In this document: positions 44,446 to 53,600 of the stretch, piece by piece | Layout: each line of letters opens with the position of its first letter | How positions within the stretch are numbered: position 1 is the stretch's first letter | Assembly: GCA_014801075.1 (NCBI GenBank) | Contig: JAAVEW010000008.1 | Location: 79,850 to 143,849 of the forward strand | Direction: 5' to 3' | DNA: 64,000 nt | Source: Barnesiella sp. | GTDB taxonomy: Bacteria; Bacteroidota; Bacteroidia; Bacteroidales; Muribaculaceae | Made by a program: the position numbers and the translations under genes | Notes under the pieces: model-generated | Databases searched by the model: none | What the model saw: the letters and a program-made list of their open reading frames with translations, nothing else | What the model was told of the DNA's origin: nothing

Positions 44446-47400
44446 TTATTGGTTTGAAGTGAGGGTTAGGTCGGCGAGGATTACGGCGGTTTCGGCCTCG
44501 CTTTTTTCGGCGTCTTTGGGTTTCCAGGCCACGATGAAGCGCACGGAGGCGTTTTTTACTTTGTAGCCTTTGTTTTCCCAATCGGTAAGTGTTTCCTGCA
44601 TCTTGACCGACATTCGTGCTACGGGACGATTGGTGCGGGCGTCATGCAGGTAGTAGTCGTTGTAGGTCAGGGCATCACCGCTTCGGAGATTTAAGATGGC
44701 TTGTTTCTTGTCTTTGAAAAATCCGAGGTTCACGTCTTTGTGTGATAGCTGTAACACAATCTCATCGGGCTGAGGGTAGAGGTTCCTGTCGGTATAGTGC
44801 TGATTGGCGGGGAGGCGGTTGAAACAGTCACCGTTGGTGTGAATAAACAATCGTTTTTTTGCACGTGTAATTCCTACATAGTAACGTCGCAGGAGATTGT
44901 CGTCCTTAGTGAAGTTGTCGGAGATCATCATGTACACGTCGTCAAATTCACGGCCTTTGGCTTTGTGGATTGTGGACACTACGACATCAGCATTGGTGGT
45001 GTCGCAGAAATCCTCGACTGACGATTCAAATACATACTCTTTGAAGTCAGATGAATATTTGACTTTATTGGTGCTCTCAAACAGTTCGATGCATCGTTGC
45101 ACGTAGGGCAGACTCGTACTCCGGTCATATACGCGTAGTATGGATTGTTTGGCGTCATCCCACACTTCATCAGGAATCTGCGGTGTAGATGTGTATCGGT
45201 CGATATATTTCAGGAAGAATCTCATTTCGGCCATATTCCATAACCGGAATCCGTCCATTGACTGTATAAGTTTGCCGTTAATACCGTGGCGCCGCATGAG
45301 CGCCACTAAAATTACTGCCTCTTCATTGGTCTGGGTCAGGACGCATGTTGTTCCGTCATTTCTGTTCTGAAGCAGATTATTTATGACGGGCTGATACATA
45401 TATTTTGATTGGTGGCGGGTTAACTCCACCAGGCCGTTCTCCTCGCTCATGGAGATAATCGGTTGGGTCTTGATTCGTCGGGAGATGCTTTTGGAGAATT
45501 CATTTGCGAAATTCACAGGATTGCGGGTACTCCTGTAATTTTCAGTCATTTCAATAAGAATGCTGTCAGTTTCCTGAGCCAACCGGTACATGTATCGGGA
45601 ATCTGAGCCGCGAAATTCGTATATATTCTGGTCATCGTCGCCAACGGCGATGATGCGTATATCCTCATTGTTTGACTTCAATGCTTTGATGAGGGCAAAT
45701 TCGTCGCACCCCATGTCCTGGGCTTCGTCGATTACCAATACCGTCTTGCCTATGCGGTTTGGCTCCACTTCACCCTGACTTATCATTTCGGCTGCTTTTG
45801 CCACTACATTTTTTGCATCTTCAAGATTACCTATACGGCCGAGGAGGTCAAAACAATAGGAGTGAAATGTCTTTATTTCCACAAAATGGGCGGCGTTCCC
45901 AATCAGTTGCATCAATCTTTGTTTGAACTCCGTTGCCGCCGAGCGTGAGAATGTCAGCATAAGCAGCTGCTCGTGTTTCACGTCCTCAAGCAGCAGGAGC
46001 GATGCAAGTTTGTGTACAAGTACACGGGTCTTTCCGCTTCCGGGCCCGGCCGCCACGACTATGCAACGGGAATTCTTATTGGAGATAATCTCCATCTGGC
46101 ATTTCGACAATTGTCCGAAGAGTTGCCTGTATTTCTGCGGGGTGAGATTGCGTTGTATCTCGCTTATTCTCTCTCCTTTAAAGTATTTAGAGATAAATTT
46201 CCTGTAATCGAGTTTGAAATAATCCTGCACATATTGCAGAGCGGCGTCATAATCCTTAACCATAAGATTGGCATATTCGCCGACTATGTGGACCTGCTGT
46301 ATCTTTAACTTGTAGAACTCGTTGAGAGTGCGGTAATCGTCCTGTTTATATCGTGATTTCGTATCCTTGATACGACGGATATTCATGGCGTTGTAAAGAA
46401 CCAGAAATCCACCGTCAAGTTTGAGCGCGCCTATTTTGGAGAGGTAGAGCAGGGCCTCCTCCACATCTTCCAGTCTGATGTCAGTGAGGCTGCCGAACAG
46501 TGATTGCGAACTCGACCTGATTACATTAAGTAACTCAACTACAGAAAACTGAATTGCTTTACCGGGCTCGGTGACTGTGGCCGACTTGTACAGCCATTCG
46601 ACGGCAAACCTGCATATCTCCAGTCGCTTTTCAAAGCGGCGTATTGTCTTTTCAAGATTGGCCATACGGCTGATTTCCATATTCCTGGACGCATCCTCCT
46701 TTTTGTGGGTGTAGCCCATTACGGTCATGAAATAGAGCAGGGTACGTATGTCCTTCTCTTTCGAGGTGACTATACCGTCGTTGACAGCATTGTCGTTGAG
46801 CTGTTTGCAGGAGATGCGCAACGAGTCGTCAGGGATGTGGTTGAGGATATATTGCTCGAGTCTGACAAAACGCTCGAGAAGCATCTGTGATTTACGCTCC
46901 GAGTCGCCGGCGTCGAGAAGATAGGCTGAGATATCTTTGCTGTCGGCCAAAATACCCTCCTGTCTCATGCGTTGCACAACGGATATTACGTCGCGTTTGT
47001 TAAGCCCCAGAATATCGGCAAGATAATCAATACGTGATTCAGCCTCGGCATCGGGCGATTTGGATATATATTTCTGTGAGATAAGTGATTTGATAACTCT
47101 GACGGCGTTCTCTACTTCGTCGGTTCCAAATAGTTGGGAGGCCGACAATCGTTCGCGTGCCTCATCGATATTGTTTACCTTAATTCCTGTAGCATAAACG
47201 TGGGGCACGTTATTGCCTCGTTGCAGGTAACCGCTTTGTTCAAGAGTGCCCAAAGCAGTGCGTACTCGTGTCTCGATGTCGGATACCGAGTCGTCCCATC
47301 CCGCCTGGCGGGCAATCTCCAATGCCGAGCAATTGACAGTGGGGCGTTTCTTGGTCAAATCCTTTACCGCCTTCCACACCTGTTGTATCTCGCTGATACT

Positions 47401-49311
47401 TAGTTTGGTCTGGTTGAGTAGTATGAAATGCTTATCCAGGTCGTTGTCACTGTAGAGTACGAAGCAGCGAGCATTGAGGCTGGGGTCGCGTCCCGCACGT
47501 CCCGCTTCCTGCACGTAATTTTCGAGTGAGTCGGATATGTCGTAATGCACCACAAGTCCCACATCTTTCTTGTCAACGCCCATGCCAAACGCCGACGTCG
47601 CAACAATGATGCTTACCCTGTTCTGCATGAATGCTTCCTGATTGGATATTTTTTCCTCAGAGTCCATCTTGCCGTTAAACGGTAACGCGTTGTAACCGTC
47701 GCGGGTCAGTTTGATTGCCAGTTCTTTTGTGCGCCTCGTGCGGGATACATAGACTATTGTGGGGCAATCGGCCTCGGCAATGAGTTCCCTGAGTTTCAGA
47801 TATTTGTCGCTGTCATTGTCGACGTGGATGACCGAGTAGCGCAGATTGGTGCGCGAAGCTGACGATGCAAATAATTGTAAATCAAGGTTAAGCGTTTGCT
47901 TGAAGTAGTCGCAGATATCCTGGATGACTTTCTGTTTGGCTGTCGCGGTAAAGCATGACACTGGTATAGGTTGGCTACACCTTTTATTCTGCTGATACTT
48001 CTGAATGAACTTGCCTATGTATAGATAATCCACCCTGAAATCCTGTCCCCAGGCCGAGAAACAGTGAGCCTCGTCAATGACAAACCTGACCACATTTCGA
48101 GCCATCAATATCTTCTCAATGGTCTTTGATCGGAGCATCTCGGGAGAGATGTACAGCAGTGCTGCCTCACCATCTCTGACACGCTGTATTGATAACGCGC
48201 GTGTTATAGGGTCCTGCATGCCGTTTATCGTGACAGCATCGGTGATTCCTCTTTCGGCCAGATTGTCTACCTGGTCCTTCATCAGTGACTGCAACGGGGA
48301 GATGACTACGGTAAGACCGTGCAGCGCTCTGTTGGCCATTAAAGCCGGAAGTTGGAATGTAAGGGATTTGCCTCCGCCCGTTGGGAATATGGCCAATAAT
48401 GATTTTCCGTCGACCGCCGCGCTTGCTGCGAGTTCCTGCAACGGTTCACCCTCATAAGTGCGGAATCGGTCATAACCAAAGAATGCCTTAAGATTATGCG
48501 ATACATCAAGTTGCGCGTTGCAGTAGGGGCAACCCTTCTTACAGCGGGTGTTTCTAAGGAGTTTGAGTATAGACTCTACTTCGGGGAAGTGGTAAAGCAC
48601 CCAGCCCGGAGTAATGGAATAGTAGCCTGTGTCGATAAGCGATAAAGCGTAAGCCAGTGCGCACGGATATTTCGCGATGATTGTTTCTATGTCGGTATTG
48701 TCGCATATCTTTCCTGCGTAAAGAGTCTTTACCAAACCGGCAATATCTGTATCCGCATATTCAGCACCGGCCATTTGTAGAAAACCTTCAAACTCCCGTC
48801 CGTTCTTGAGTAAGGAGGCAAACAATAAACGCCTCTCACGTGGTAGAGCTTCCCATGCCGAGATCTCGTCAAAGAGTAGTTCGCGGGCATTTTTGCAGTC
48901 ATTTACGGGATTGTTTATCTGCTCGCTTACTATTTTATCATCTTTTACAAGATGGTGGTACGGTCGTTCGGGAAATAATAGCGGAGAGAGGTATAGAGTG
49001 TCGACGAGGGTAAACGGGCAGTTCGTTCCTTTAAACAGGAACTCTGCGTCGTGGTGGATAATATTATGCCCGCACAAATAATTTATGCCGTTGAGGAACT
49101 CAAGTAAAGCATCCTTATCTGATTTGTGGAACACAGCTCCATCATCCCTTATTGCACCGATGTCGTGTATCTTACGGTCAGTCGTTCCCACTTCGATATC
49201 GACAATGGCGTAGCGGGTGGAATCAGAAGTCGATTTTGAGTCATTATTGTCGACAACGTTTCCACTCTCAGCATTCTTACTTATTCCCAAAAACTTACGC
49301 CATATTGACAT
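44446..49311 (-). CDS. Exonuclease-RecQ-UvrD triple-fusion helicase
   Basis: The 1,621-residue protein joins three enzymes. Residues ~33-145 are a DnaQ-like DEDD exonuclease (YAIVDIEVG with D38/E40, HHDAEFL and NPVNDCKNARELL); the His five residues before the last Asp is Asn. A CxxxCxxC element lies near residue 257. Residues ~270-700 are a RecQ helicase (FPTGGGKSLTFQLPAL, VIDEAHCFSAWGQDFR, ATSAFGMGVDKKDVGLVVHY, QEAGRAGRDPS). Residues ~1065-1540 are a UvrD/Rep helicase (VVAAGPGSGKTRVLVHKLAS, VLVIDEAQDMG, VGDDDQNIYEFRG, STIHKAKGREFDDVYM). It should couple duplex unwinding to strand degradation in DNA repair or foreign-DNA processing. Composition is intermediate between core and the island. Confidence 0.92.
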   Translation of the reverse strand: MSIWRKFLGISKNAESGNVVDNNDSKSTSDSTRYAIVDIEVGTTDRKIHDIGAIRDDGAVFHKSDKDALLEFLNGINYLCGHNIIHHDAEFLFKGTNCPFTLVDTLYLSPLLFPERPYHHLVKDDKIVSEQINNPVNDCKNARELLFDEISAWEALPRERRLLFASLLKNGREFEGFLQMAGAEYADTDIAGLVKTLYAGKICDNTDIETIIAKYPCALAYALSLIDTGYYSITPGWVLYHFPEVESILKLLRNTRCKKGCPYCNAQLDVSHNLKAFFGYDRFRTYEGEPLQELAASAAVDGKSLLAIFPTGGGKSLTFQLPALMANRALHGLTVVISPLQSLMKDQVDNLAERGITDAVTINGMQDPITRALSIQRVRDGEAALLYISPEMLRSKTIEKILMARNVVRFVIDEAHCFSAWGQDFRVDYLYIGKFIQKYQQNKRCSQPIPVSCFTATAKQKVIQDICDYFKQTLNLDLQLFASSASRTNLRYSVIHVDNDSDKYLKLRELIAEADCPTIVYVSRTRRTKELAIKLTRDGYNALPFNGKMDSEEKISNQEAFMQNRVSIIVATSAFGMGVDKKDVGLVVHYDISDSLENYVQEAGRAGRDPSLNARCFVLYSDNDLDKHFILLNQTKLSISEIQQVWKAVKDLTKKRPTVNCSALEIARQAGWDDSVSDIETRVRTALGTLEQSGYLQRGNNVPHVYATGIKVNNIDEARERLSASQLFGTDEVENAVRVIKSLISQKYISKSPDAEAESRIDYLADILGLNKRDVISVVQRMRQEGILADSKDISAYLLDAGDSERKSQMLLERFVRLEQYILNHIPDDSLRISCKQLNDNAVNDGIVTSKEKDIRTLLYFMTVMGYTHKKEDASRNMEISRMANLEKTIRRFEKRLEICRFAVEWLYKSATVTEPGKAIQFSVVELLNVIRSSSQSLFGSLTDIRLEDVEEALLYLSKIGALKLDGGFLVLYNAMNIRRIKDTKSRYKQDDYRTLNEFYKLKIQQVHIVGEYANLMVKDYDAALQYVQDYFKLDYRKFISKYFKGERISEIQRNLTPQKYRQLFGQLSKCQMEIISNKNSRCIVVAAGPGSGKTRVLVHKLASLLLLEDVKHEQLLMLTFSRSAATEFKQRLMQLIGNAAHFVEIKTFHSYCFDLLGRIGNLEDAKNVVAKAAEMISQGEVEPNRIGKTVLVIDEAQDMGCDEFALIKALKSNNEDIRIIAVGDDDQNIYEFRGSDSRYMYRLAQETDSILIEMTENYRSTRNPVNFANEFSKSISRRIKTQPIISMSEENGLVELTRHQSKYMYQPVINNLLQNRNDGTTCVLTQTNEEAVILVALMRRHGINGKLIQSMDGFRLWNMAEMRFFLKYIDRYTSTPQIPDEVWDDAKQSILRVYDRSTSLPYVQRCIELFESTNKVKYSSDFKEYVFESSVEDFCDTTNADVVVSTIHKAKGREFDDVYMMISDNFTKDDNLLRRYYVGITRAKKRLFIHTNGDCFNRLPANQHYTDRNLYPQPDEIVLQLSHKDVNLGFFKDKKQAILNLRSGDALTYNDYYLHDARTNRPVARMSVKMQETLTDWENKGYKVKNASVRFIVAWKPKDAEKSEAETAVILADLTLTSNQ

Positions 49312-49468
49312 GCTGTAAGACGAAATGATAAAAATTCAAACTATTGTTTAAGGTTTACGCAATAATTGACGTCTGCCATAATTAATCGTATTGGCAAATA
49401 TAGTAATTAATCATGAGAAATGGGGGTGGGATTGGGGTGAATTGCGGAAAAATTGCTAACTTCACGGT

Positions 49469-50047
49469 ATGAAAAGGTTTAGAATAGCTATATTTGCCTC
49501 GGGCTCGGGGTCAAATGCCGAGAATATTATACGTTATTGCCGGGATACGGCTGATTGCGCGCTTGAAGTTGCGCTTGTGGTGTGCAACAGGCCGACGGCT
49601 GCAGTGATTGAACGTGCGCAGCGACTCGATACTCCCGTTAAAGTGTTGACACGCGACGAGATAAACAATCCCGACGTGATGCTCCCGCTGCTCGCCGGCT
49701 ATGATGTCGACGGGATTGCATTGGCCGGATTCCTGCTTATGATTCCCGACTTCCTGATTGAGCGTTACCCGCAGCGCATCATCAACATTCACCCATCGCT
49801 GCTCCCGAAATACGGCGGCAAAGGGATGTACGGACGTCATATCCACGAAGCCGTGGTAGTAGCCGGCGAAAAGGAAACCGGCATTACAATCCACCACGTT
49901 AGCGGCGAATGTGACGGCGGTGCTGTCATTTTCCAGACGGCAATTCCCGTTCCCGCCGGAGCCTCGGCTGCAGATGTGGAGCAATCAATCCACGACCTCG
50001 AACGCCTACACTATCCCCGCGTCCTCGCCTCGGTGTTAACGACATAG
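49469..50047 (+). CDS. purN: Phosphoribosylglycinamide formyltransferase PurN
   Basis: The 192-residue enzyme transfers a formyl group from 10-formyl-THF to GAR in purine synthesis. RIAIFASGSGSNAENIIRYC holds the phosphate loop, ALAGFLLMIPDFLIERYPQRIINIHPSLLPKYGGKGMYG holds the catalytic Asn and His region, and HHVSGECDGGAVIFQ the Asp. It stands alone, divergent from the helicase fusion; a minus-strand TATATTTG at 49395-49402 may serve that helicase gene. Confidence 0.97.
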   Translation: MKRFRIAIFASGSGSNAENIIRYCRDTADCALEVALVVCNRPTAAVIERAQRLDTPVKVLTRDEINNPDVMLPLLAGYDVDGIALAGFLLMIPDFLIERYPQRIINIHPSLLPKYGGKGMYGRHIHEAVVVAGEKETGITIHHVSGECDGGAVIFQTAIPVPAGASAADVEQSIHDLERLHYPRVLASVLTT

Positions 50048-50098
50048 CGCGTGGTGAACCACAGACTACAATAATTATCACTTAAATCTAACAAACTC

Positions 50099-52087
50099 AT
50101 GAAACGGTTAATGACTGTTTGTGCGGCTGCTGTAGCCATAACAGCTTATGCGCAACAAACGATGTATGAAAGCAATCTCCTGTCTCGTGCCCGGTTTGCC
50201 ACGGGAAATGTCGACTCTGCCGAGGCTCTTATCGATGGCAATGATATGACTGCCGCTCGTTTGCATGGCGACAGGTCAGTGGAGTATCGTTTTGATAATC
50301 CCGTGGTAGTGATCGGTGTAAACATGTTGGCTGCTGATAATCTCAACCTTGCTCCGGCCACAGTCAGCATGTATGCCCGAAATAGTGACGCTGAGAACTG
50401 GACACCCGTAATTGTCAACGCCGCTACCGACTATCAACTGCCTTATACCAATGCAGTGGTTGCCGCCGACAATGAAGCGCCGTACAAGTTCTTCAAGATT
50501 GTTGTCGATAAAGTGGCCGACGGCGGTGATGCGGCCTCCGTGGCCGAGTTGCAGCTCCTTGGCCGGAATCCTGCCGCAGCCATCTATCCTACCGAGACTG
50601 AGACTGTGGCCGCAACGATGGAGCCGGTCGACCTCGGTGTAATCGGCGACCACACGCGCGTGGCAATACTTAACTATAACCTTGACTCTCCGCTTGTTGT
50701 AAACGGCTATACGCTCGGCGCATGCGCGCTGACCAACGGCACTTCGCAGCCGGTAGCATGGGAGTTTCAAGCATCCAACGATGGAGAGAACTGGCTGACT
50801 CTCGACATGCAGTCCAATATGCCCGTTGTACCGCCCGGAAACAGTGCAATCGAATATCGCTTCGACCGCACAGGCCGCAACATCGATTTTACCGATGCTC
50901 TCGATAGAATCCACGACATGGTAGACAAGAAATTTTATAGTGACTACACCGAGGGCAAATACCTTATACATGCGTGGAACAGCGATTCAGCCCGTATCAA
51001 CCGCGGTTACAATTACTGGTGGATGGCCCATGCCGTAGATGCGTATGTCGATGCTTACCGCAGAACAGGTAATCCCGTCTATGAGAACCATGCCCGCGAG
51101 ATACGCAAGGGTATGTACATAGCTTATGATGCTTCGCGCCGTGACCTGTGGAACTCATTTTTCGACGACATGGACTGGATGTGTCTCGCCTGCCTGCGTG
51201 CCTCCGAAACTTTGAGCGAAGCGCCCGACGAATGGATGGGAGAGGCGCGTCAACTTTTCGACTGGATATGGGATGAAGGCTGGGCCCCCTCGACAGGCGG
51301 CATATTATGGACCCACAACAGCGCCAAAGGCACCGTCGACTCTAAGAACTCATGCTCCAACGCGCCGTCAATGCTATGCGCGGCGCTTCTGTATCAGCGC
51401 ACCGGCGACAGGCAGTATCTCGAAAAGGCCGAAAAGATATATGACTTTATGGTGGCTCACAACCTGTTTGCCGACGGATTTGTGAAAGATAGTCCCGCGC
51501 AGGACAACCGTGGCTGGGCGTTCACCTACAATCAGGGCACATGGGCAGGCGGTTTGCTCGAGTTATACAAGGCTACGGGCCGTCAGGAATATTACGACAG
51601 AGCCGTTGACCTCATCGACAAGAGCATCGACAGCCGGTGGTACTCTCCGGCAGGCATCATGCGCGAAAGCGGTAAAGATGACGGTGGATTGTTCAAGGGT
51701 ATCTATATCAGATATATAACCGACTGGGTGCTTTCCGGCCTTCTGGACAGTGAACGTCAGATGCGCTATGCTGCCTATCTGGTAAACAACGTGCGGTCAC
51801 TCTATCTCGGTGCGCTCGTAAAACCCTCCATGACTATAATGGCCAATTGGCAGGACCGTAGCGAAGCCCACCTCGCCGACTATCATGCTTCGGTAGTTCT
51901 GAGCGGTCTCTTCCTCCTCGAAAGCATTGAGCGACTTCGCGAGGCAGGATTGCTCGCAGCCGACTACTCCTTAGTCAATCCCAACAGGGGAAAGCCCTAT
52001 TCGCACTATCGACTTAAAGTGACTGCCACATCGCCGGCCGATGCCCCGTCAGTCAATCTATCGGCCTTCAATCTCCTTATTGATTGA
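50099..52087 (+). CDS. GH76 alpha-1,6-mannanase with N-terminal discoidin-like domain
   Basis: The 662-residue exported protein has a short signal peptide (CAAAVAITAYAQ). An F5/8C-like region follows to about residue 155 (RFATGNVDSAEALIDGNDMTAARLHGDRSVEYRF), then a second beta domain at ~175-255 (WEFQASNDGENWLTL). The GH76 (alpha/alpha)6 domain spans ~270-620. The catalytic Asp pair is in FFDDMDWMCLACL (residues 356-357). WTHNSAKGTVDSKNSCSNAPS and YNQGTWAGGLLELYKATG line the cleft. It would cut the alpha-1,6-mannan backbone of yeast cell walls or host glycans. No SusC/D pair accompanies it. Confidence 0.9.
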   Translation: MKRLMTVCAAAVAITAYAQQTMYESNLLSRARFATGNVDSAEALIDGNDMTAARLHGDRSVEYRFDNPVVVIGVNMLAADNLNLAPATVSMYARNSDAENWTPVIVNAATDYQLPYTNAVVAADNEAPYKFFKIVVDKVADGGDAASVAELQLLGRNPAAAIYPTETETVAATMEPVDLGVIGDHTRVAILNYNLDSPLVVNGYTLGACALTNGTSQPVAWEFQASNDGENWLTLDMQSNMPVVPPGNSAIEYRFDRTGRNIDFTDALDRIHDMVDKKFYSDYTEGKYLIHAWNSDSARINRGYNYWWMAHAVDAYVDAYRRTGNPVYENHAREIRKGMYIAYDASRRDLWNSFFDDMDWMCLACLRASETLSEAPDEWMGEARQLFDWIWDEGWAPSTGGILWTHNSAKGTVDSKNSCSNAPSMLCAALLYQRTGDRQYLEKAEKIYDFMVAHNLFADGFVKDSPAQDNRGWAFTYNQGTWAGGLLELYKATGRQEYYDRAVDLIDKSIDSRWYSPAGIMRESGKDDGGLFKGIYIRYITDWVLSGLLDSERQMRYAAYLVNNVRSLYLGALVKPSMTIMANWQDRSEAHLADYHASVVLSGLFLLESIERLREAGLLAADYSLVNPNRGKPYSHYRLKVTATSPADAPSVNLSAFNLLID

Positions 52088-52103
52088 TAAGCAGAAACAA
52101 GCA

Positions 52104-52592
52104 TCAACTGACGCTATAACTTAACTCACAGTAATCAGTGCGATATAATAAGAAATCACCCCGAAAGTTTTGTTGACTTTCGGGGTGATTTCTTAGGTAA
52201 TAAGCTTGAGCACATGTCCGAGAAACTGTTCCAATTGCTGATAATAGAAAAAATCCACATATTATCGCAGGCCATTTGTTCTTCTTACGTTTTTTAGGTG
52301 CATTATCTAATTTTTCGGATACAAATTGGACTGCCCGATCATGTTTTAGGGAAATACTTGATTGTAACGTCGTATCTTGTGAATTAGAACTAAATGAATA
52401 ATCATATTTCTTCTTTAGTTCCTTATCAGATAATACCAAGAAAGCCTCATTGACTTCAATGAGTTGATTCTTTACATCTTTACTCAGAACTTGTGAGCGA
52501 AGACGTGCTGTTATTTCTTTGTATTTAGCTAAAATTACATCTTGGGAATCTTCGTATGAAGATAACCCCAAGATGTTGTAGTAGTTTTTCAT
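52104..52592 (-). CDS. Degenerate J-domain membrane protein
   Basis: The 162-residue protein opens with a DnaJ-like fold (NYYNILGLSSYEDSQDVILAKYKEIT, NEAFLVLSDKELKKKYD), but the HPD tripeptide that stimulates Hsp70 is missing; TARLRSQVLSKD stands there instead. After a basic stretch one membrane helix follows at about 110-125 (WPAIICGFFLLSAIGTVSR). The last ~25 codons run through a perfect 20-bp terminator hairpin, so the C-terminus may be a read-through extension. It closes the operon and might act with the actin/Hsp70-like protein upstream, which is inference. Confidence 0.75.
   Translation of the reverse strand: MKNYYNILGLSSYEDSQDVILAKYKEITARLRSQVLSKDVKNQLIEVNEAFLVLSDKELKKKYDYSFSSNSQDTTLQSSISLKHDRAVQFVSEKLDNAPKKRKKNKWPAIICGFFLLSAIGTVSRTCAQAYYLRNHPESQQNFRGDFLLYRTDYCELSYSVS
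52149..52195. terminator. Bidirectional terminator at the end of GH76 and the novel operon
   Basis: A perfect 20-bp inverted repeat (TAAGAAATCACCCCGAAAGT and its complement) surrounds a seven-base loop, with T-rich flanks on both sides. It lies 62 bp beyond the GH76 stop and inside the 3' end of the J-domain ORF. Confidence 0.9.
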
Positions 52593-52603
52593 CGTTATGA
52601 TGA

Positions 52604-52807
52604 TTACCGGTTATCTTCTGTGATGTCAAGGGACGGAGGCGTTACATTCTCTTCCTCTGGATTAAGTTTTTTAAGACATAGTGCAAAAATAAGACCTATC
52701 AGAGGGAACAGAATAGCAAGAAGGTAGTATCCGGCACCACGATTTTTCTTTGAAAGAAGAATACAAGCCGGCACGGTAAAGATTAGCCAAACAATAAGTA
52801 GCTACAT
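52604..52807 (-). pseudogene. Small two-helix membrane ORF with TAG as second codon
   Basis: Too short for the ORF track. On the minus strand an ATG at 52807 is followed at once by TAG and then 65 sense codons (LLIVWLIFTVPACILLSKKNRGAGYYLLAIL...) ending in TAA at 52604. The peptide has two hydrophobic helices and a polar tail (EEENVTPPSLDITEDNR). The spacing to neighbours, 28 bp upstream and 11 bp downstream, is operon-like. Either a TGG-to-TAG change inactivated a 67-residue gene, or a rarer start (for example GTG at 52774) is used. Confidence 0.6.
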
Positions 52808-52835
52808 AGAAATATGATTTTTGCGTTAATATTTA

Positions 52836-53600
52836 TTATTTACATTGTATAAAAGGTTTAATGGCGTCAGTGCTCCACGCGTAATTAAGATTCGCTTGTG
52901 AGCCGTCTGCGAAGGAACCGGATGTAATCCCGACTACTTCTCCATATTCATTGATTAAAGCTCCTCCACTACTGCCATAATCTATAAGGGCCGAGATTTG
53001 CATAAGATTCTTGTCACGCCATTGGGACACTTCTCCAGACGAAAATGTATTTTCGAGACCACGGGGACTTCCTATTGCATAGACCTTCTCGCCAACTTGC
53101 GGCTTGTATTTAGCAATCGGTATGTAGTTAGTATTGGACACACCAACTCTAAATAGAATGAAATCCTCATCCGCATCACTATGGATTACTTCTGCGACCT
53201 TATAAATTTCATCGCTATCAGCAAGTTTGATTTGCTCTGCTCCAATATTTGTTCCTTGAAACACATGATAGTTGCTTACTGCTAATCCATCGGAGTTGAT
53301 GAAGAACCCGGAACCTTGATAGCCATTATAACCATCGGATGTAAACACCATAAATACAGCAGTATTATACTTAGCGAAGATTTTAGAACCGTCAAGTTTG
53401 TTCTTATCACCCCGATTATTTGAAACAGTAACATTCAAATTGCGTTGACCGCCACGAGTCACGTTTGACTGTTGTGTATTGCTCATTTCAGAATTACTGG
53501 AATGAGAGTTTGCCTGTTGCCTATTGTGTCCTGACTTATGGGCGCATGACACAATGCTCAAACTTGTAAGTATCGCAATTATTAGGCTATTTGTTTTCAT
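52836..53600 (-). CDS. Trypsin-like serine protease lipoprotein
   Basis: The track ORF starts at 53699, but the ATG at 53600 gives a clean lipoprotein signal (MKTNSLIIAILTSLSIVSC, Cys19) and 254 residues. A Ser/Asn/Gln-rich linker to ~residue 70 precedes an S1-type protease domain: GLAVSNYHVFQG with His112, SDADEDFILFRV with the Asp near 146, and DYGSSGGALINEYGEVVGI with Ser211. It should act in the periplasm or at the cell surface. It overlaps the MotB/ZorB-like gene by 14 bp, so the two are likely made in fixed ratio. Confidence 0.88.
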   Translation of the reverse strand: MKTNSLIIAILTSLSIVSCAHKSGHNRQQANSHSSNSEMSNTQQSNVTRGGQRNLNVTVSNNRGDKNKLDGSKIFAKYNTAVFMVFTSDGYNGYQGSGFFINSDGLAVSNYHVFQGTNIGAEQIKLADSDEIYKVAEVIHSDADEDFILFRVGVSNTNYIPIAKYKPQVGEKVYAIGSPRGLENTFSSGEVSQWRDKNLMQISALIDYGSSGGALINEYGEVVGITSGSFADGSQANLNYAWSTDAIKPFIQCK

